Shown here: positions 1 through 7,994 of the stretch, piece after piece
Position numbering within the stretch: the first letter of the stretch is position 1
How the letters are laid out: each line of letters opens with the position of its first letter
Assembly (NCBI GenBank): GCA_945888535.1
Contig: CAMDAN010000071.1
Span: 1 to 13,633, forward strand
Source: Bordetella parapertussis
GTDB lineage: Bacteria > Pseudomonadota > Gammaproteobacteria > Burkholderiales > Burkholderiaceae_C
Length of the DNA: 13,633 nt
Direction of reading: 5' to 3'
Translations under genes and position numbers: made by a program
Notes under the pieces: generated by a model
Seen by the model: the letters and a program-made list of their open reading frames with translations, nothing else
Told to the model about the DNA's origin: nothing
Database searches by the model: none

Positions 1-2
1 AT

Positions 3-95
3 CAGACCCAAGATTCCAATGCAGCTCTTAACACTGGCGGCGCAGCAAACGCTACAACAACGACTATGGGCCTTGGCGCTCGCAAGTCGTTCTAA
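3..95 (+). CDS. C-terminal fragment of an unidentified protein, possibly an outer-membrane beta-barrel (porin-like)
   Basis: The frame is open from the left edge of the window and stops at TAA 93-95, so only about 30 C-terminal residues are visible. The piece is rich in Asn, Ala and Thr and ends ...TTTTMGLGARKSF. A final Phe preceded by alternating hydrophobic positions (Met, Leu, Ala) is the usual C-terminal signature of Gram-negative outer-membrane beta-barrels recognised by the BAM complex, and Burkholderiales porins commonly end in a similar Gly-Leu/Val-x-x-x-Phe strand. A strong terminator starts 8 bp after the stop, supporting this as a true gene end. The beta-barrel assignment is an inference from very little sequence; the protein family itself is not recognised. 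Confidence 0.5.
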   Translation, partial: QTQDSNAALNTGGAANATTTTMGLGARKSF

Positions 96-102
96 GCGAA
101 TG

Positions 103-130
103 CTCCCCGGGGAAACTTGGGGAGTTTTTT
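103..130 (+). terminator. Rho-independent terminator of the upstream plus-strand gene
   Basis: CTCCCC (103-108) pairs perfectly with GGGGAG (119-124) around a 10-nt loop and is followed at once by six T (125-130). It begins 8 bp after the stop codon at 93-95. On the minus strand no T-run follows the stem, so it probably does not terminate transcription of fur. Confidence 0.85.
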
Positions 131-151
131 GTTTGCTATTTGAAAAAGCAA

Positions 152-577
152 TTAACTTCGATGTGGGCACGCCGTTTTGGTACACCGTGCGTACAAACTC
201 AACGCATGGTCTGTGATGGTGAAGCCTTTAGCTTGGGCGACCGCTTGTTGGCGGCTTTCGATCTCGGGGTCGTAAAACTCTTCAACCTTGCCGCAGTCAA
301 GGCAGACAATATGATCGTGGTGTTGGCCTTCGTTGAGTTCATACACCGACTTGCCGCCCTCAAACTGGCTGCGACTCAGAATACTGGCCTGTTCGAACTG
401 GGTTAAGACGCGGTAAACGGTTGCCAAGCCCACATCTGAGTTCTCAAGCAAAAGCACCTTAAAAACGTCTTCGGCGGACATGTGGCGCTGGCTGCTGCGC
501 TGGAAAACTTCCAGAATTTTCAAACGCGGAATCGTGGCTTTCAACCCGGTGCTTTTGAGTTCTTCGATGTTGGTCAT
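152..577 (-). CDS. fur: Ferric uptake regulator Fur
   Basis: Fur is a dimeric cytoplasmic repressor that binds Fe(II) and shuts off iron-acquisition genes. The 141-residue protein has the usual family length. The N-terminal winged helix spans about residues 1-82: [11 protein letters not shown], then the recognition region with SAEDVF and GLATVYRVL at 50-58. The dimerisation domain has the metal-binding HHDH at 86-89, the structural zinc cysteine pair C92/C95, and a second pair C132/C137 near the end. The start at 577 is supported by a purine-rich AGAGAG about 9 bases upstream on the minus strand. It diverges from bamE, a common Burkholderiales arrangement. The C-terminal tail is short, ending CPHRS. 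I see no convincing 19-bp Fur box in the intergenic gap, so autoregulation is not shown by the sequence. Confidence 0.97.
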   Translation of the reverse strand: MTNIEELKSTGLKATIPRLKILEVFQRSSQRHMSAEDVFKVLLLENSDVGLATVYRVLTQFEQASILSRSQFEGGKSVYELNEGQHHDHIVCLDCGKVEEFYDPEIESRQQAVAQAKGFTITDHALSLYARCTKTACPHRS

Positions 578-604
578 GGGAGGGCTCTCTCAGAGGGGCA
601 AGGC

Positions 605-610
605 TACAAT
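605..610 (+). promoter_or_regulatory. Candidate -10 box for bamE operon
   Basis: TACAAT at 605-610 matches the sigma-70 -10 consensus at 5 of 6 bases and would place transcription start near 617, giving a leader of about 23 nt. No good -35 hexamer sits 16-18 bp upstream, so the call rests on the -10 alone. This 62-bp gap must also contain the fur promoter. Confidence 0.35.
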
Positions 611-616
611 GGACTG

Positions 617-622
617 ATCATA
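617..622 (-). promoter_or_regulatory. Candidate -10 box for fur
   Basis: Read on the minus strand, 622-617 is TATGAT (5 of 6 to consensus). It would give a start near 610 and a leader of about 33 nt. The matching -35 would fall over the bamE start codon and is poor (GGTCAT). It lies within about 12 bp of the bamE -10, so polymerase binding at the two divergent promoters would compete. Confidence 0.3.
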
Positions 623-639
623 TCGTTGCAAGCCTACCC

Positions 640-1194
640 ATGACCGCATTTTTACCTCTTCGCCGCAACCCATTGGGGCTGCTTGTTCTTTTGGCGTCTC
701 TTGTCTTGGCTGGGTGCAGTAGTTTTGACACTGCCAGCAAAAAAGCAGCCGGCGTCGTTAGCCCCTACAGCATTGACATTGTGCAAGGCAACGTGGTTAC
801 TCGCGAACAAATCGCTGCGGTGCAATTGGGAATGCCGCGCTTGCAAGTGCAAAGCATTTTGGGAACGTCTTTACTGGTCAGCGTGTTCCATGCGCAACGT
901 TGGGACTATGTTTTTACCTTCACGCGCCAAGGCCAGGCGCCCCAATCGCGACGCGTGACTTTGCTTTTTAAAGATGATCGCCTAGACAAAATGGAGGCCG
1001 ATGATTTGCCGAGCGAAGCGGAGTTTGTTCGCGGTTTGTCCTCTAAGGCGGCAGCGGGTAAGCCTTTGCCTTTGGAAGCGACACCAGAAAAATTGAATAA
1101 ATACCCGGCTCCCAAGGCACCTGAACCGATCAGTCCCACGGTGGGCTTGCCCGGCCCGAGCAGCTACCCGCCCCTAGAGCCTGCGGCTAAGTAA
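640..1194 (+). CDS. bamE: Outer membrane protein assembly factor BamE (SmpA/OmlA lipoprotein)
   Basis: BamE is a small periplasm-facing outer-membrane lipoprotein of the BAM complex, which folds beta-barrel proteins. The 184-residue product starts with a type II signal peptide (basic n-region with R8 R9, hydrophobic core 12-23) and lipobox LAGC with the lipidated cysteine at C26. The BamE domain covers about 45-125 and has the typical LGMPRLQVQSILGTSLL turn and the strand around RWDYVF. The protein is longer than E. coli BamE because of a roughly 60-residue Pro/Ala-rich, probably disordered tail, as is seen in some Burkholderiales homologues. No clear Shine-Dalgarno precedes ATG 640. It heads the operon and sits 20 bp upstream of dapB, back to back with fur. 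Confidence 0.95.
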   Translation: MTAFLPLRRNPLGLLVLLASLVLAGCSSFDTASKKAAGVVSPYSIDIVQGNVVTREQIAAVQLGMPRLQVQSILGTSLLVSVFHAQRWDYVFTFTRQGQAPQSRRVTLLFKDDRLDKMEADDLPSEAEFVRGLSSKAAAGKPLPLEATPEKLNKYPAPKAPEPISPTVGLPGPSSYPPLEPAAK

Positions 1195-1203
1195 GCGCAA
1201 CCT

Positions 1204-1209
1204 AAGGAG
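1204..1209 (+). promoter_or_regulatory. Ribosome binding site that decides the dapB start
   Basis: AAGGAG is a near-perfect Shine-Dalgarno. Two GTG codons follow in a row at 1212 and 1215. Spacing is only 2 nt to the first but 5 nt to the second, so 1215 is the more likely initiation codon. No other start codon exists before the conserved nucleotide-binding motif. Confidence 0.75.
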
Positions 1210-1214
1210 CCGTG

Positions 1215-2051
1215 GTGAATACGCAAGCCAAAATTCAAGTCAATACCCAAGCCATTTCAATAGCCATTGCAGGCGCCTCAGGGCGCATGGGGCAGATGTT
1301 GGTTGAAGCGGTGCGTGCAGCAGATGATTGCGTTCTCGGCGGTGCTTTGGATATCGCTGCAAGTCCTGCCATCGGCCACGATGCGGGGGCTTTTGCAGGT
1401 CAAACCACCGGCGTTTTGATTACCGCAGATATTGCGCAAGGGCTAAAAAACAGCCGTGTGCTTATTGACTTTACTCGCCCCGAAGGAACGATGGCCCACC
1501 TCGCGGTATGCCGGACCAGCGGCGTAGCGATGGTGATTGGGACGACTGGTTTTACCGATAGCCAAAAAGCCGAAATTGCGCAAGCGGCCAAGCATATTCC
1601 CATCATGATGGCGCCCAATATGAGTGTGGGCGTCAACGTGACTTTGAAGCTGTTAGAGATGGCGGCTAAAGCCTTGGCATCGGGCTATGACATTGAAATT
1701 ATCGAAGCCCACCACCGCCACAAGGTTGACGCGCCTTCAGGCACGGCGCTTAAAATGGGCGAAGTGATCGCTGGCGCTTTAGGACGCGATTTGAAAGACT
1801 GCGCTGTCTATGCCCGTGAAGGTGTGACCGGCGAGCGCGACCCGTCGAGCATCGGTTTTGCCACCATTCGCGGTGGCGATATCGTGGGAGACCACACTGT
1901 ACTTTTCGCAGGCACCGGCGAGCGCATTGAAATCACCCACAAATCCTCCAGCCGTTCGACCTACGCCCAAGGCAGCTTGCGGGCTGCGCGTTTTTTGGCG
2001 GGGCAAAAATCGGGGTTGTTTGATATGTTTGATGTCTTGGGTTTGAAATGA
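1215..2051 (+). CDS. dapB: 4-hydroxy-tetrahydrodipicolinate reductase DapB
   Basis: DapB reduces hydroxy-tetrahydrodipicolinate with NAD(P)H in the diaminopimelate/lysine pathway that feeds peptidoglycan synthesis in the cytoplasm. Numbering from GTG 1212 (279 residues; 278 if the second GTG is used), the Rossmann nucleotide-binding loop GASGRMG is at 21-27, followed by DFTRPEGT and GTTGF. The catalytic and substrate-binding stretch [15 protein letters not shown] begins at E165 and contains H167/H168 and K171, equivalent to the His pair and Lys of E. coli DapB. Length is close to the usual 270. The N-terminus carries an extra ~15 residues built from an imperfect 8-residue tandem repeat (VNTQAKIQ / VNTQAISI). 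Its stop overlaps the exbB start in ATGA, so the two are probably translationally coupled. Confidence 0.97.
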   Translation: MNTQAKIQVNTQAISIAIAGASGRMGQMLVEAVRAADDCVLGGALDIAASPAIGHDAGAFAGQTTGVLITADIAQGLKNSRVLIDFTRPEGTMAHLAVCRTSGVAMVIGTTGFTDSQKAEIAQAAKHIPIMMAPNMSVGVNVTLKLLEMAAKALASGYDIEIIEAHHRHKVDAPSGTALKMGEVIAGALGRDLKDCAVYAREGVTGERDPSSIGFATIRGGDIVGDHTVLFAGTGERIEITHKSSSRSTYAQGSLRAARFLAGQKSGLFDMFDVLGLK

Positions 2052-2797
2052 ACGCGGACGCGAACATCCTGAGCGCGATGTTTCAAGGCGATGCGGTACA
2101 CAATACCGTAGCGGGACTGCTGCTGTTGATGTCGATCGCGAGCTGGGTGGTGATTGTTTGGAAAACCTGGTTGCTTCAACGCGCAGTGGGCGACACCCAG
2201 CGCAGTACTGCAGCGTTTTGGCAAGCCCGCAGCATGGCTGATGCCTTGCCCGCCATGCAGGCGTTTGACCGTGAGGCGTTGGTATGGCCTTTGGTTCGCG
2301 CCGCGCAAACGCAACTCTTCACAACCCAACTGAATCTTGCTCAAAAAGCTGAAAACGCACAAGAGGCGGAAGGCACTGCCAACGTTTCCCTTGGCAGTGC
2401 GGGTGATGTGGCGCAGCAGTTAACCCGCGTATTGCGCGATGCTTTGCACGCGAGCGTACAAAAACTGCAGTCGGGCCAAGTCTTGTTAGCCACCGTGGGT
2501 GCGATTGCGCCGTTTGTCGGTTTGCTCGGAACCGTGTGGGGGATTTACCATGCGCTGACCACCATTGCCAGCGCGGGGCAGGTCAATATTGCCACCGTGG
2601 CCGGGCCCGTGGGCGAGGCGCTCATCATGACAGCGGCAGGCTTGGCGGTCGCGATTCCTGCGGTCTTGGGCTACAACATTTTGGGCCGCTTTGTGGGGCG
2701 CATCGAAGCCGATTTAGAAGGCTTTGCCCGCGACCTGCGAGCGCTTTTGAGCCAAACCGCAGAAACCCCAGCAGCTTCAGAAAATCCAACGCCATGA
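2048..2797 (+). CDS. exbB: MotA/TolQ/ExbB family proton channel protein
   Basis: This 249-residue inner-membrane protein belongs to the MotA/TolQ/ExbB family, which uses the proton motive force together with an ExbD/TolR partner to drive work at the outer membrane. Three membrane helices are visible: about 19-38, 145-170 ([21 protein letters not shown]) and 190-213 ([20 protein letters not shown]), with the large cytoplasmic loop between the first two. The [13 protein letters not shown] and GLAVAIPA motifs are the hallmark of the family. It begins in the ATGA overlap with dapB and ends in an ATGA overlap with exbD. ExbB and TolQ cannot be separated with certainty by eye; the absence of tolA, tolB and pal nearby favours ExbB, but no tonB is present either, so the partner is unknown. 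Confidence 0.9.
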   Translation: MNADANILSAMFQGDAVHNTVAGLLLLMSIASWVVIVWKTWLLQRAVGDTQRSTAAFWQARSMADALPAMQAFDREALVWPLVRAAQTQLFTTQLNLAQKAENAQEAEGTANVSLGSAGDVAQQLTRVLRDALHASVQKLQSGQVLLATVGAIAPFVGLLGTVWGIYHALTTIASAGQVNIATVAGPVGEALIMTAAGLAVAIPAVLGYNILGRFVGRIEADLEGFARDLRALLSQTAETPAASENPTP

Positions 2798-3213
2798 GTT
2801 TTGGCCGTTTAGAGCGAACCCCGGGCAACGCGCCCATGGGCGACATCAATATGACGCCTTTGATTGATGTCATGTTGGTTTTACTGGTGATTTTTATCAT
2901 CACCGCGCCTTTGATGGTCAGCGCCGTAAAAGTTGAATTACCCAAAGCCGCAGCGGCGTCTTCGCAAAATCCAGTCGTGCGTTTGGAAATCACCTTGACC
3001 CAAGCCGGTGAGATTTTTCTCAATGAGAAAGCCCTTACTCCGCAGGCCCTCCAAGAGGCCTTTAACCAAGCCGCACAACGCAACCCCGAGACCGAAATCC
3101 AACTGCGTGCCGACACCGCCGTGCCCTATGGGCGCGTGGTCGCGTTGATGGGCCAAGCCCACCAAGCGGGCTTAAACCGCATTGGCTTTGTGTCTGATTT
3201 AAGCCCCCCCTAA
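2794..3213 (+). CDS. exbD: ExbD/TolR family biopolymer transport protein
   Basis: ExbD forms the proton-conducting unit with ExbB and transmits force into the periplasm. The 139-residue protein has a short cytoplasmic tail, one transmembrane helix at about 20-42 (MTPLIDVMLVLLVIFIITAP) and a periplasmic domain. Asp25 lies in the helix at the position of the essential protonatable Asp of E. coli ExbD. The C-terminal part (LRADTAVPYGRVVALMGQAHQAGLNRIGFVSD) is the typical ExbD/TolR periplasmic fold. The open frame extends upstream inside exbB, but ATG 2794 is chosen because it forms an ATGA overlap with the exbB stop and yields the family-standard N-terminus (MSFGRLE...). The 27-bp C-rich gap to leuS suggests one transcript. 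Confidence 0.93.
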   Translation: MSFGRLERTPGNAPMGDINMTPLIDVMLVLLVIFIITAPLMVSAVKVELPKAAAASSQNPVVRLEITLTQAGEIFLNEKALTPQALQEAFNQAAQRNPETEIQLRADTAVPYGRVVALMGQAHQAGLNRIGFVSDLSPP

Positions 3214-3240
3214 GCTCCCCCGAGCCCCCAACAAAACCCC

Positions 3241-6102
3241 ATGCAAGACAAGTACCTCCCCAACGCATTAGAACAAGCCGCCCGCGACCATTGGGCCAAG
3301 CCATTGTGGAATGGGCGGGATGCTTACCGCGTGGTGGAAGACGCGTCAAAGCCGAAGTTTTACGCCTGCTCGATGCTGCCTTACCCCAGCGGGAAGTTGC
3401 ATATGGGCCATGTGCGCAACTACACCATCAACGATATGTTGACGCGCTATTTGCGTATGAAGGGCTACAACGTGTTGATGCCCATGGGCTGGGACGCTTT
3501 TGGCTTACCCGCCGAAAACGCCGCGCTTAAAAACGGCGTACCGCCGGCCAAGTGGACGTTTGAGAACATTGCTTATATGAAAAAGCAAATGCAGGCGATG
3601 GGCTTGGCCATCGACTGGAGCCGCGAAATTGCCACCTGCACGCCGGAGTACTACAAGTGGAACCAGTGGTTGTTTTTGAAGATGCTGGAAAAAGGCATTG
3701 CTTACCGCAAGACCCAAGTGGTCAACTGGGACCCGGTCGACCAAACGGTCTTGGCTAACGAGCAAGTGATTGATGGCAAAGGCTGGCGCACTGGCGCGCC
3801 GGTGGAAAAACGCGAGATTCCGGGCTATTACCTTGACATCACCCGCTACGCGCAAGAGTTGTTAGACCACGTGCAAATCGGTAACGAGAAAGCCACCTTG
3901 AACGGCTGGCCCGACAAAGTGCGTTTAATGCAAGAGAACTGGATTGGCAAGTCTGAAGGTGTGCGCTTTGCGTTTACGCATGAGATTAAAGGTGCAGATG
4001 GCGCATTGATCGACGACGGTCGCATGTATGTGTTCACCACCCGCGCTGACACCATCATGGGCGTGACCTTTTGCGCGGTAGCGGCGGAGCATCCGCTGGC
4101 GATGCACGCAGCAGCGAGCAACCCCGCAATGGCTGCCTTTATTGAAGAGTGCAAGAGCGGTGGCACGACCGAAGCTGAGTTGGCTACGCAAGAGAAAAAG
4201 GGCATGCCCACGGGTCTCTTTGTTTCGCACCCATTGACGGGTTCTAAGGTCGAAGTTTGGGTGGGTAACTATGTGCTGATGAGTTATGGCGACGGCGCGG
4301 TGATGGGTGTGCCTGCGCATGATGAGCGGGACTTTGCCTTTGCTTTGAAATACGACTTGCCTATTTCGCAAGTGGTCGCTTTGGGTGTTGATGGGGTAGC
4401 GTCGGCATCAAGAGGTGCGCTGGGAGCCTCATACGCAAGCGCCAAATCGGCACCCAGCGCACCTGCTGATGCCGCCTTGTTGGTTGGCGGACCTTCTACT
4501 TTTGATATGGCGGTTTGGCACGATTGGTATGCCACTAAGGCGGGCGTGTGTGTTAACTCTGGAGAGCTGGATGGTCTGACCCAAAAAGCGGCGGCTAACA
4601 AAGTAGCTGAGCTTTTGGCAGCCAAAGGCTTCGGCGAAAAGAAAACCACTTGGCGTTTGCGCGATTGGGGCATCAGCCGCCAGCGCTATTGGGGCACGCC
4701 GATTCCCATCATCCATTGCGACGTGCACGGCGCGGTGCCTGTGCCAGAAAAAGATCTGCCCGTGGTCTTGCCTTTGGACTGTATTCCCGATGGTTCAGGG
4801 AACCCCTTGCACAAGCATGAAGGATTTCACAAAGGCGTGGTGTGTCCGACCTGTGGCAAACCCGCCCGGCGCGAGACTGACACCATGGACACGTTTGTGG
4901 ATTCGTCGTGGTACTTCATGCGTTATTGCGACCCGACCAACGCGGATGCGATGGTGGCTGAGGGCGCACAGTATTGGTCGCCGATGGACCAGTACATTGG
5001 CGGCATTGAACACGCCATTCTGCATTTGCTTTATGCGCGTTTTTGGACCAAGGTCATGCGCGATATCCGGGTAAAGGGGCCCGGAGATACCGAAGCCCGT
5101 GGCTTAGTCAAAGTCGATGAACCATTTACCAAACTGCTCACGCAGGGCATGGTGCTCAACCACATTTACTCGCGCCGTACCGCCAAAGGCGGCAAGGATT
5201 ATTTCTGGCCGCACGACGTCGAACACGTGCAGGACGAGAGTGGCAAAGTGGTCGGAGCCAAGTTGAAGAACGCAGCCGACAGCGGTGACGGCAAATTGCC
5301 CATAGGCACAGCCATTGACTACGAAGGCGTGGGCACGATGTCGAAGTCTAAAAACAACGGCGTCGATCCGCAAGATCTCATCGAGAAATACGGTGCCGAT
5401 ACCGCCCGCCTGTACACCATGTTCACCGCGCCGCCAGAGGCGACATTGGAATGGAATGACGCGGGGGTGGAAGGTAGCTACCGGTTTTTACGCCGGGTCT
5501 GGAACTTTGGTTTTAAGTTGTCGGGCTGGGATTTAACAGCGGCGCGGTCGCAATGGGCCGCGGCACAAACCAACGGGTTCGGTGGCGTGGCGTGGTCTAA
5601 AGAAGCCAAAGTCTTGCGCTTTGAAATGCATACGGTGTTGAAGCAGGTGGATTACGACTACCAACGCATGCAATACAACACCGTGGTCTCGGGCGCCATG
5701 AAGATGATCAACGCCTTGGAAGATTTCAAAGCCTTGGAAAGTCAAGGCGCGTTAGTCGCACTGCTGGAAGGTTTTGGTATTTTGCTGCGCTGCTTGTACC
5801 CTGCAACGCCACATATCGCGCATGCTTTGTGGGAGCAGCTTGGGTTCCATAAGACCGGTGGTGATTTGCTGGATACGGCGTGGCCGGTGGTGGATCCCAA
5901 AGCCTTAGAGCAAGACGAATTGGAATTGGTTTTGCAAATCAATGGCAAGTTGCGTGGCGCAGTCTTGGTGCCCTCGGGCGCGACCAAAGAAGAGATAGAA
6001 GCGCTGGCCTTGGCCAGTCCAACGGTACAAAGTTTTTCAGCGGGTGCTGCGCCTAAGAAGGTGATTGTGGTGCCTGGGCGTTTGGTTAACGTGGTGCTTT
6101 AA
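3241..6102 (+). CDS. leuS: Leucyl-tRNA synthetase
   Basis: LeuRS charges tRNA-Leu and hydrolyses mis-charged products. The 953-residue class Ia enzyme is longer than E. coli LeuRS (860). HMGH (the HIGH motif) is at 54-57 within [15 protein letters not shown]. The CP1 editing domain has TTRADT at 266-271 and [15 protein letters not shown] with the aspartates around 361-364. [15 protein letters not shown] and [13 protein letters not shown] follow in the catalytic core. The KMSKS loop reads TMSKS at 699-703, so the first Lys is Thr while the second Lys (K702) is kept. The C-terminus ([16 protein letters not shown]) is typical. Between the editing domain and [10 protein letters not shown] there is an Ala/Ser/Pro-rich insertion (about residues 384-420) that coincides with a palindromic DNA element. 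The start follows a C-rich gap with no clear Shine-Dalgarno. Confidence 0.98.
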   Translation: MQDKYLPNALEQAARDHWAKPLWNGRDAYRVVEDASKPKFYACSMLPYPSGKLHMGHVRNYTINDMLTRYLRMKGYNVLMPMGWDAFGLPAENAALKNGVPPAKWTFENIAYMKKQMQAMGLAIDWSREIATCTPEYYKWNQWLFLKMLEKGIAYRKTQVVNWDPVDQTVLANEQVIDGKGWRTGAPVEKREIPGYYLDITRYAQELLDHVQIGNEKATLNGWPDKVRLMQENWIGKSEGVRFAFTHEIKGADGALIDDGRMYVFTTRADTIMGVTFCAVAAEHPLAMHAAASNPAMAAFIEECKSGGTTEAELATQEKKGMPTGLFVSHPLTGSKVEVWVGNYVLMSYGDGAVMGVPAHDERDFAFALKYDLPISQVVALGVDGVASASRGALGASYASAKSAPSAPADAALLVGGPSTFDMAVWHDWYATKAGVCVNSGELDGLTQKAAANKVAELLAAKGFGEKKTTWRLRDWGISRQRYWGTPIPIIHCDVHGAVPVPEKDLPVVLPLDCIPDGSGNPLHKHEGFHKGVVCPTCGKPARRETDTMDTFVDSSWYFMRYCDPTNADAMVAEGAQYWSPMDQYIGGIEHAILHLLYARFWTKVMRDIRVKGPGDTEARGLVKVDEPFTKLLTQGMVLNHIYSRRTAKGGKDYFWPHDVEHVQDESGKVVGAKLKNAADSGDGKLPIGTAIDYEGVGTMSKSKNNGVDPQDLIEKYGADTARLYTMFTAPPEATLEWNDAGVEGSYRFLRRVWNFGFKLSGWDLTAARSQWAAAQTNGFGGVAWSKEAKVLRFEMHTVLKQVDYDYQRMQYNTVVSGAMKMINALEDFKALESQGALVALLEGFGILLRCLYPATPHIAHALWEQLGFHKTGGDLLDTAWPVVDPKALEQDELELVLQINGKLRGAVLVPSGATKEEIEALALASPTVQSFSAGAAPKKVIVVPGRLVNVVL
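4404..4473 (+). repeat. Palindromic (REP/RPE-like) element inside leuS, in frame
   Basis: Two 25-nt arms, 4404-4428 and 4449-4473, are reverse complements at 22 of 25 positions around a 20-nt loop. The core AGGTGCGCTGGG (4413-4424) pairs perfectly with CCCAGCGCACCT (4453-4464). Mismatches fall at 4411/4466, 4412/4465 and 4425/4452. Pairing can be extended weakly to 4401/4476. The element encodes LeuRS residues about 388-411, a stretch of Ala, Ser, Gly and Pro with no counterpart in E. coli LeuRS, where about 15 residues bridge the same point against about 55 here. The shape and in-frame placement resemble the palindromic elements described inside Rickettsia genes. Whether it is repeated elsewhere in this genome cannot be seen here. 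Confidence 0.7.
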
Positions 6103-6106
6103 AAAC

Positions 6107-6655
6107 ATGACTTTGATTCACATGCCTTTTTTCCGTCTGCACTTACCTCGCCTAACATGGTTTCGCGGCGTGGGCTTGGCAGTGCTTGCCAGTGGGCTTT
6201 TGGTGGGTTGCGGTTTTGCATTGCGCAGCAGCCCCAACTTTGCGTTTGACACGGTGGCGGTGACTCCCGAACAAAGCGTGGGGGTCGCCGCAGAACTGGC
6301 CCGTTATTTGGGCGACAAGCTCAAACCATTGGTTCCAGCTGAGGGAAAAGTGGGCCCGCAGGCGGTGATTGAAATCATGCAAGAGTTGCGTGAAAAAAGT
6401 ATTGTGGGAACGACTGCGACGGGGCAGGTGCGTGAATTTCAATTGCGTTTACGGGTGAAGTTTCGGGTGCGAACACTTCAAGGTGTGGAGTTGATTGCGC
6501 CAACAGAGGTAGTCTTGCAGCGCGATATCAGTTTTAATGAAACAGCCGTTTTGGCCAAAGAATCCGAAGAGATACTGCTGTACCGCGACATGCAGTCGGA
6601 CTTGGTGCAGCAGTTATTACGCCGTGTTGCAGCTATCAAATCACTTACGCCCTAA
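6107..6655 (+). CDS. lptE: LPS-assembly lipoprotein LptE
   Basis: LptE plugs the LptD barrel in the outer membrane and helps insert lipopolysaccharide at the cell surface. From ATG 6107 the product is 182 residues. It has a basic/aromatic n-region, a hydrophobic core (VGLAVLASGLLV) and lipobox LVGC, followed by the characteristic CGFALRSSPNFAFD. The rest contains EREL-like repeat strands (VREFQLRLRVKFRVRTLQG) and EILLYRDMQSDLVQQLLRR, typical of the family C-terminus. ATG 6122 is an equally possible start (177 residues); neither has a good Shine-Dalgarno. The gene begins 4 bp after leuS, and leuS-lptE-holA is a widely conserved order in proteobacteria (E. coli has it too), which supports the call. 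Confidence 0.92.
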   Translation: MTLIHMPFFRLHLPRLTWFRGVGLAVLASGLLVGCGFALRSSPNFAFDTVAVTPEQSVGVAAELARYLGDKLKPLVPAEGKVGPQAVIEIMQELREKSIVGTTATGQVREFQLRLRVKFRVRTLQGVELIAPTEVVLQRDISFNETAVLAKESEEILLYRDMQSDLVQQLLRRVAAIKSLTP

Positions 6656-6681
6656 GCCCCTCAATAAACCGCTTTGTTCAG

Positions 6682-7785
6682 ATGCAAATCACCGCACCCC
6701 AACTTGCGAACCATTTGCAGCGTGGCTTAAAGAGCCTTTATGTGCTGCACGGCGATGAGCCCCTGCTACAACAAGAGGCCTTAGACGCGATTCGTTTGCA
6801 TGCCAAAAGCTTAGGCTATACCGAGCGCACCTCCCATACCGTTGCCGGTGCGCACTTTGATTGGAGCGAGGTGTTGGCAGCAGGTGGCAGCCTGAGTTTG
6901 TTCGCAGACAAACAGATCGTTGAAATTCGCATTCCCAGCGGCAAACCTGGAAAAGACGGAAGCGCCGCGTTGCAGCAATTGGCCCAGCAGTCTCAGGGAA
7001 ATGAAGACACGCTTACTGTGGTTTTATTACCGCGCCTCGATAAACTCACCAAAGCAACAGCATGGTTTATGGCCTTAGAGAACGTGGGCGTGACCCTGCA
7101 GGTGGAGCCGGTGGATCGCCAAGCCTTGCCCGCCTGGATCGCCCAGCGGCTGGCAGTGCAAGGGCAAAAAGTTCAAACCGGAGAAGAAGGGCAGCGCACC
7201 CTGCAATTTTTTGCTGACCGGGTAGAAGGTAATTTACTCGCGGCGCACCAAGAAATTCAAAAGTTAGGCCTCTTGTTTCCGCCAGACGAGAAAAACGTAG
7301 GCGTTCTGACTTGGGAGCAGGTGGAAAGCGCGGTACTTAACGTGGCGCGTTACGATGTTTTCAAGTTGTCCGAGGCGGTTTTGGCGGGGCAAAGTGTGCG
7401 GGTGCAGCGTATGCTGGAAGGTCTGCAGGCCGAAGGCGAAGCGGAAGTTTTGGTGCATTACACCTTGGCCGAAGATATTCGCGCACTTAAGCGGGTCAAA
7501 GACGCGATGGGGCAAGGTCGGCCATTGCCGATGGCGCTACGCGAACAGCGCATTTGGGGAGTGCGTGAGCGTTTGTTTGAACGGGTGTTGCCGAGACTGA
7601 GCGCCGACGCACTCAACCAGCTTTTGCAATCGGCCCACCAAGTGGACGGCATCGTGAAAGGCCTGAAGCTGCCGCAATGGCCGCACAGTGGTTGGCAAGC
7701 CTTGCACCACTTGGCTTTGCAGTTGTGTCATGCTTGCACTGCAGCGCCTAGCCCGTCACCACCCGATCGCGGCCTTCGTTCTTAG
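6682..7785 (+). CDS. holA: DNA polymerase III subunit delta
   Basis: The delta subunit is part of the clamp loader and opens the beta sliding clamp. The 367-residue protein (E. coli 343) starts MQITAPQLANHLQRGLKSLYVLHGDEPLLQQEAL, with the HGDE motif at about 23-26, then the family motif GGSLSLFADKQIVEIRIPSGKPGKDG and the middle section FFADRVEGNLLAAHQEIQKL. It follows lptE by 26 bp. The last ~15 residues (APSPSPPDRGLRS) are encoded by DNA that on the other strand is the last codons of a diguanylate cyclase gene. holA therefore ends inside the relic copy of the dgc 3' end, and its natural terminus probably overlapped a convergent dgc gene. No clear Shine-Dalgarno precedes ATG 6682. Confidence 0.95.
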   Translation: MQITAPQLANHLQRGLKSLYVLHGDEPLLQQEALDAIRLHAKSLGYTERTSHTVAGAHFDWSEVLAAGGSLSLFADKQIVEIRIPSGKPGKDGSAALQQLAQQSQGNEDTLTVVLLPRLDKLTKATAWFMALENVGVTLQVEPVDRQALPAWIAQRLAVQGQKVQTGEEGQRTLQFFADRVEGNLLAAHQEIQKLGLLFPPDEKNVGVLTWEQVESAVLNVARYDVFKLSEAVLAGQSVRVQRMLEGLQAEGEAEVLVHYTLAEDIRALKRVKDAMGQGRPLPMALREQRIWGVRERLFERVLPRLSADALNQLLQSAHQVDGIVKGLKLPQWPHSGWQALHHLALQLCHACTAAPSPSPPDRGLRS

Positions 7786-7825
7786 CTTGGTAAAGCGCCG
7801 CGTCCGCTCGGGTAAGGCGCCTTGA
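7744..7825 (-). pseudogene. Relic 3' end of a diguanylate cyclase (GGDEF) gene, copy A of a direct repeat
   Basis: This 82-bp stretch matches 9655-9737, the end of the intact dgc gene, with 5 substitutions and one 1-bp deletion. Read on the minus strand it still encodes the last 20 residues of that protein (RADAALYQAKN..., ending VVTG) and its TAG stop at 7751-7749. All four substitutions within those 20 codons are synonymous. The 1-bp deletion next to 7812 breaks the frame upstream, and similarity fades after 7825. A weaker match of 8 identical bases (TGCTTGCA, 7731-7738 and 9642-9649) lies just outside at the same offset. It is a fragment, not an expressed gene. Confidence 0.85.
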
Positions 7826-7994
7826 GTATTGCGTGCTAACGATCAGGTTGAAAGCCTACTAGGTTTATTGGCAAAACCTTAGGGCAGGGGCCGCCGTAGA
7901 GCACAATCATCAACACGAAAGCTGTTTGGATTCTGCGGTATTTTCACCAGAACAGCGAAACTTTCTTCGGGTGTAAAGCTGGTTCTTGCTCCGT
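7786..7994. other. Non-coding stretch between holA and the secreted ClpP-like/rhodanese gene
   Basis: About 209 bp separate the convergent ends of holA and the next minus-strand gene. The left 40 bp belong to the dgc relic. The rest shows one small hairpin, AGGTTT (7861-7866) with AAACCT (7874-7879) around a 7-nt loop, but no T-run on either strand, so I do not call it a terminator. No gene with family features is visible. Confidence 0.6.

Noticed and set aside
578..639. Fur box in the fur-bamE gap
   Set aside because: TGATCATATCGTTGCAAG has some AT-rich symmetry but does not fit the 19-bp GATAATGATAATCATTATC consensus well enough to call.
2194..2204. CACCCAGCGCA in exbB as a second copy of the leuS palindromic element
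   Set aside because: Only 11 bases match one arm, with no inverted partner nearby; compatible with chance in GC-rich coding DNA.
7861..7879. Hairpin AGGTTT/AAACCT as a terminator or attachment site
   Set aside because: No T-run follows on either strand and no second copy is present at the other boundary of the segment.
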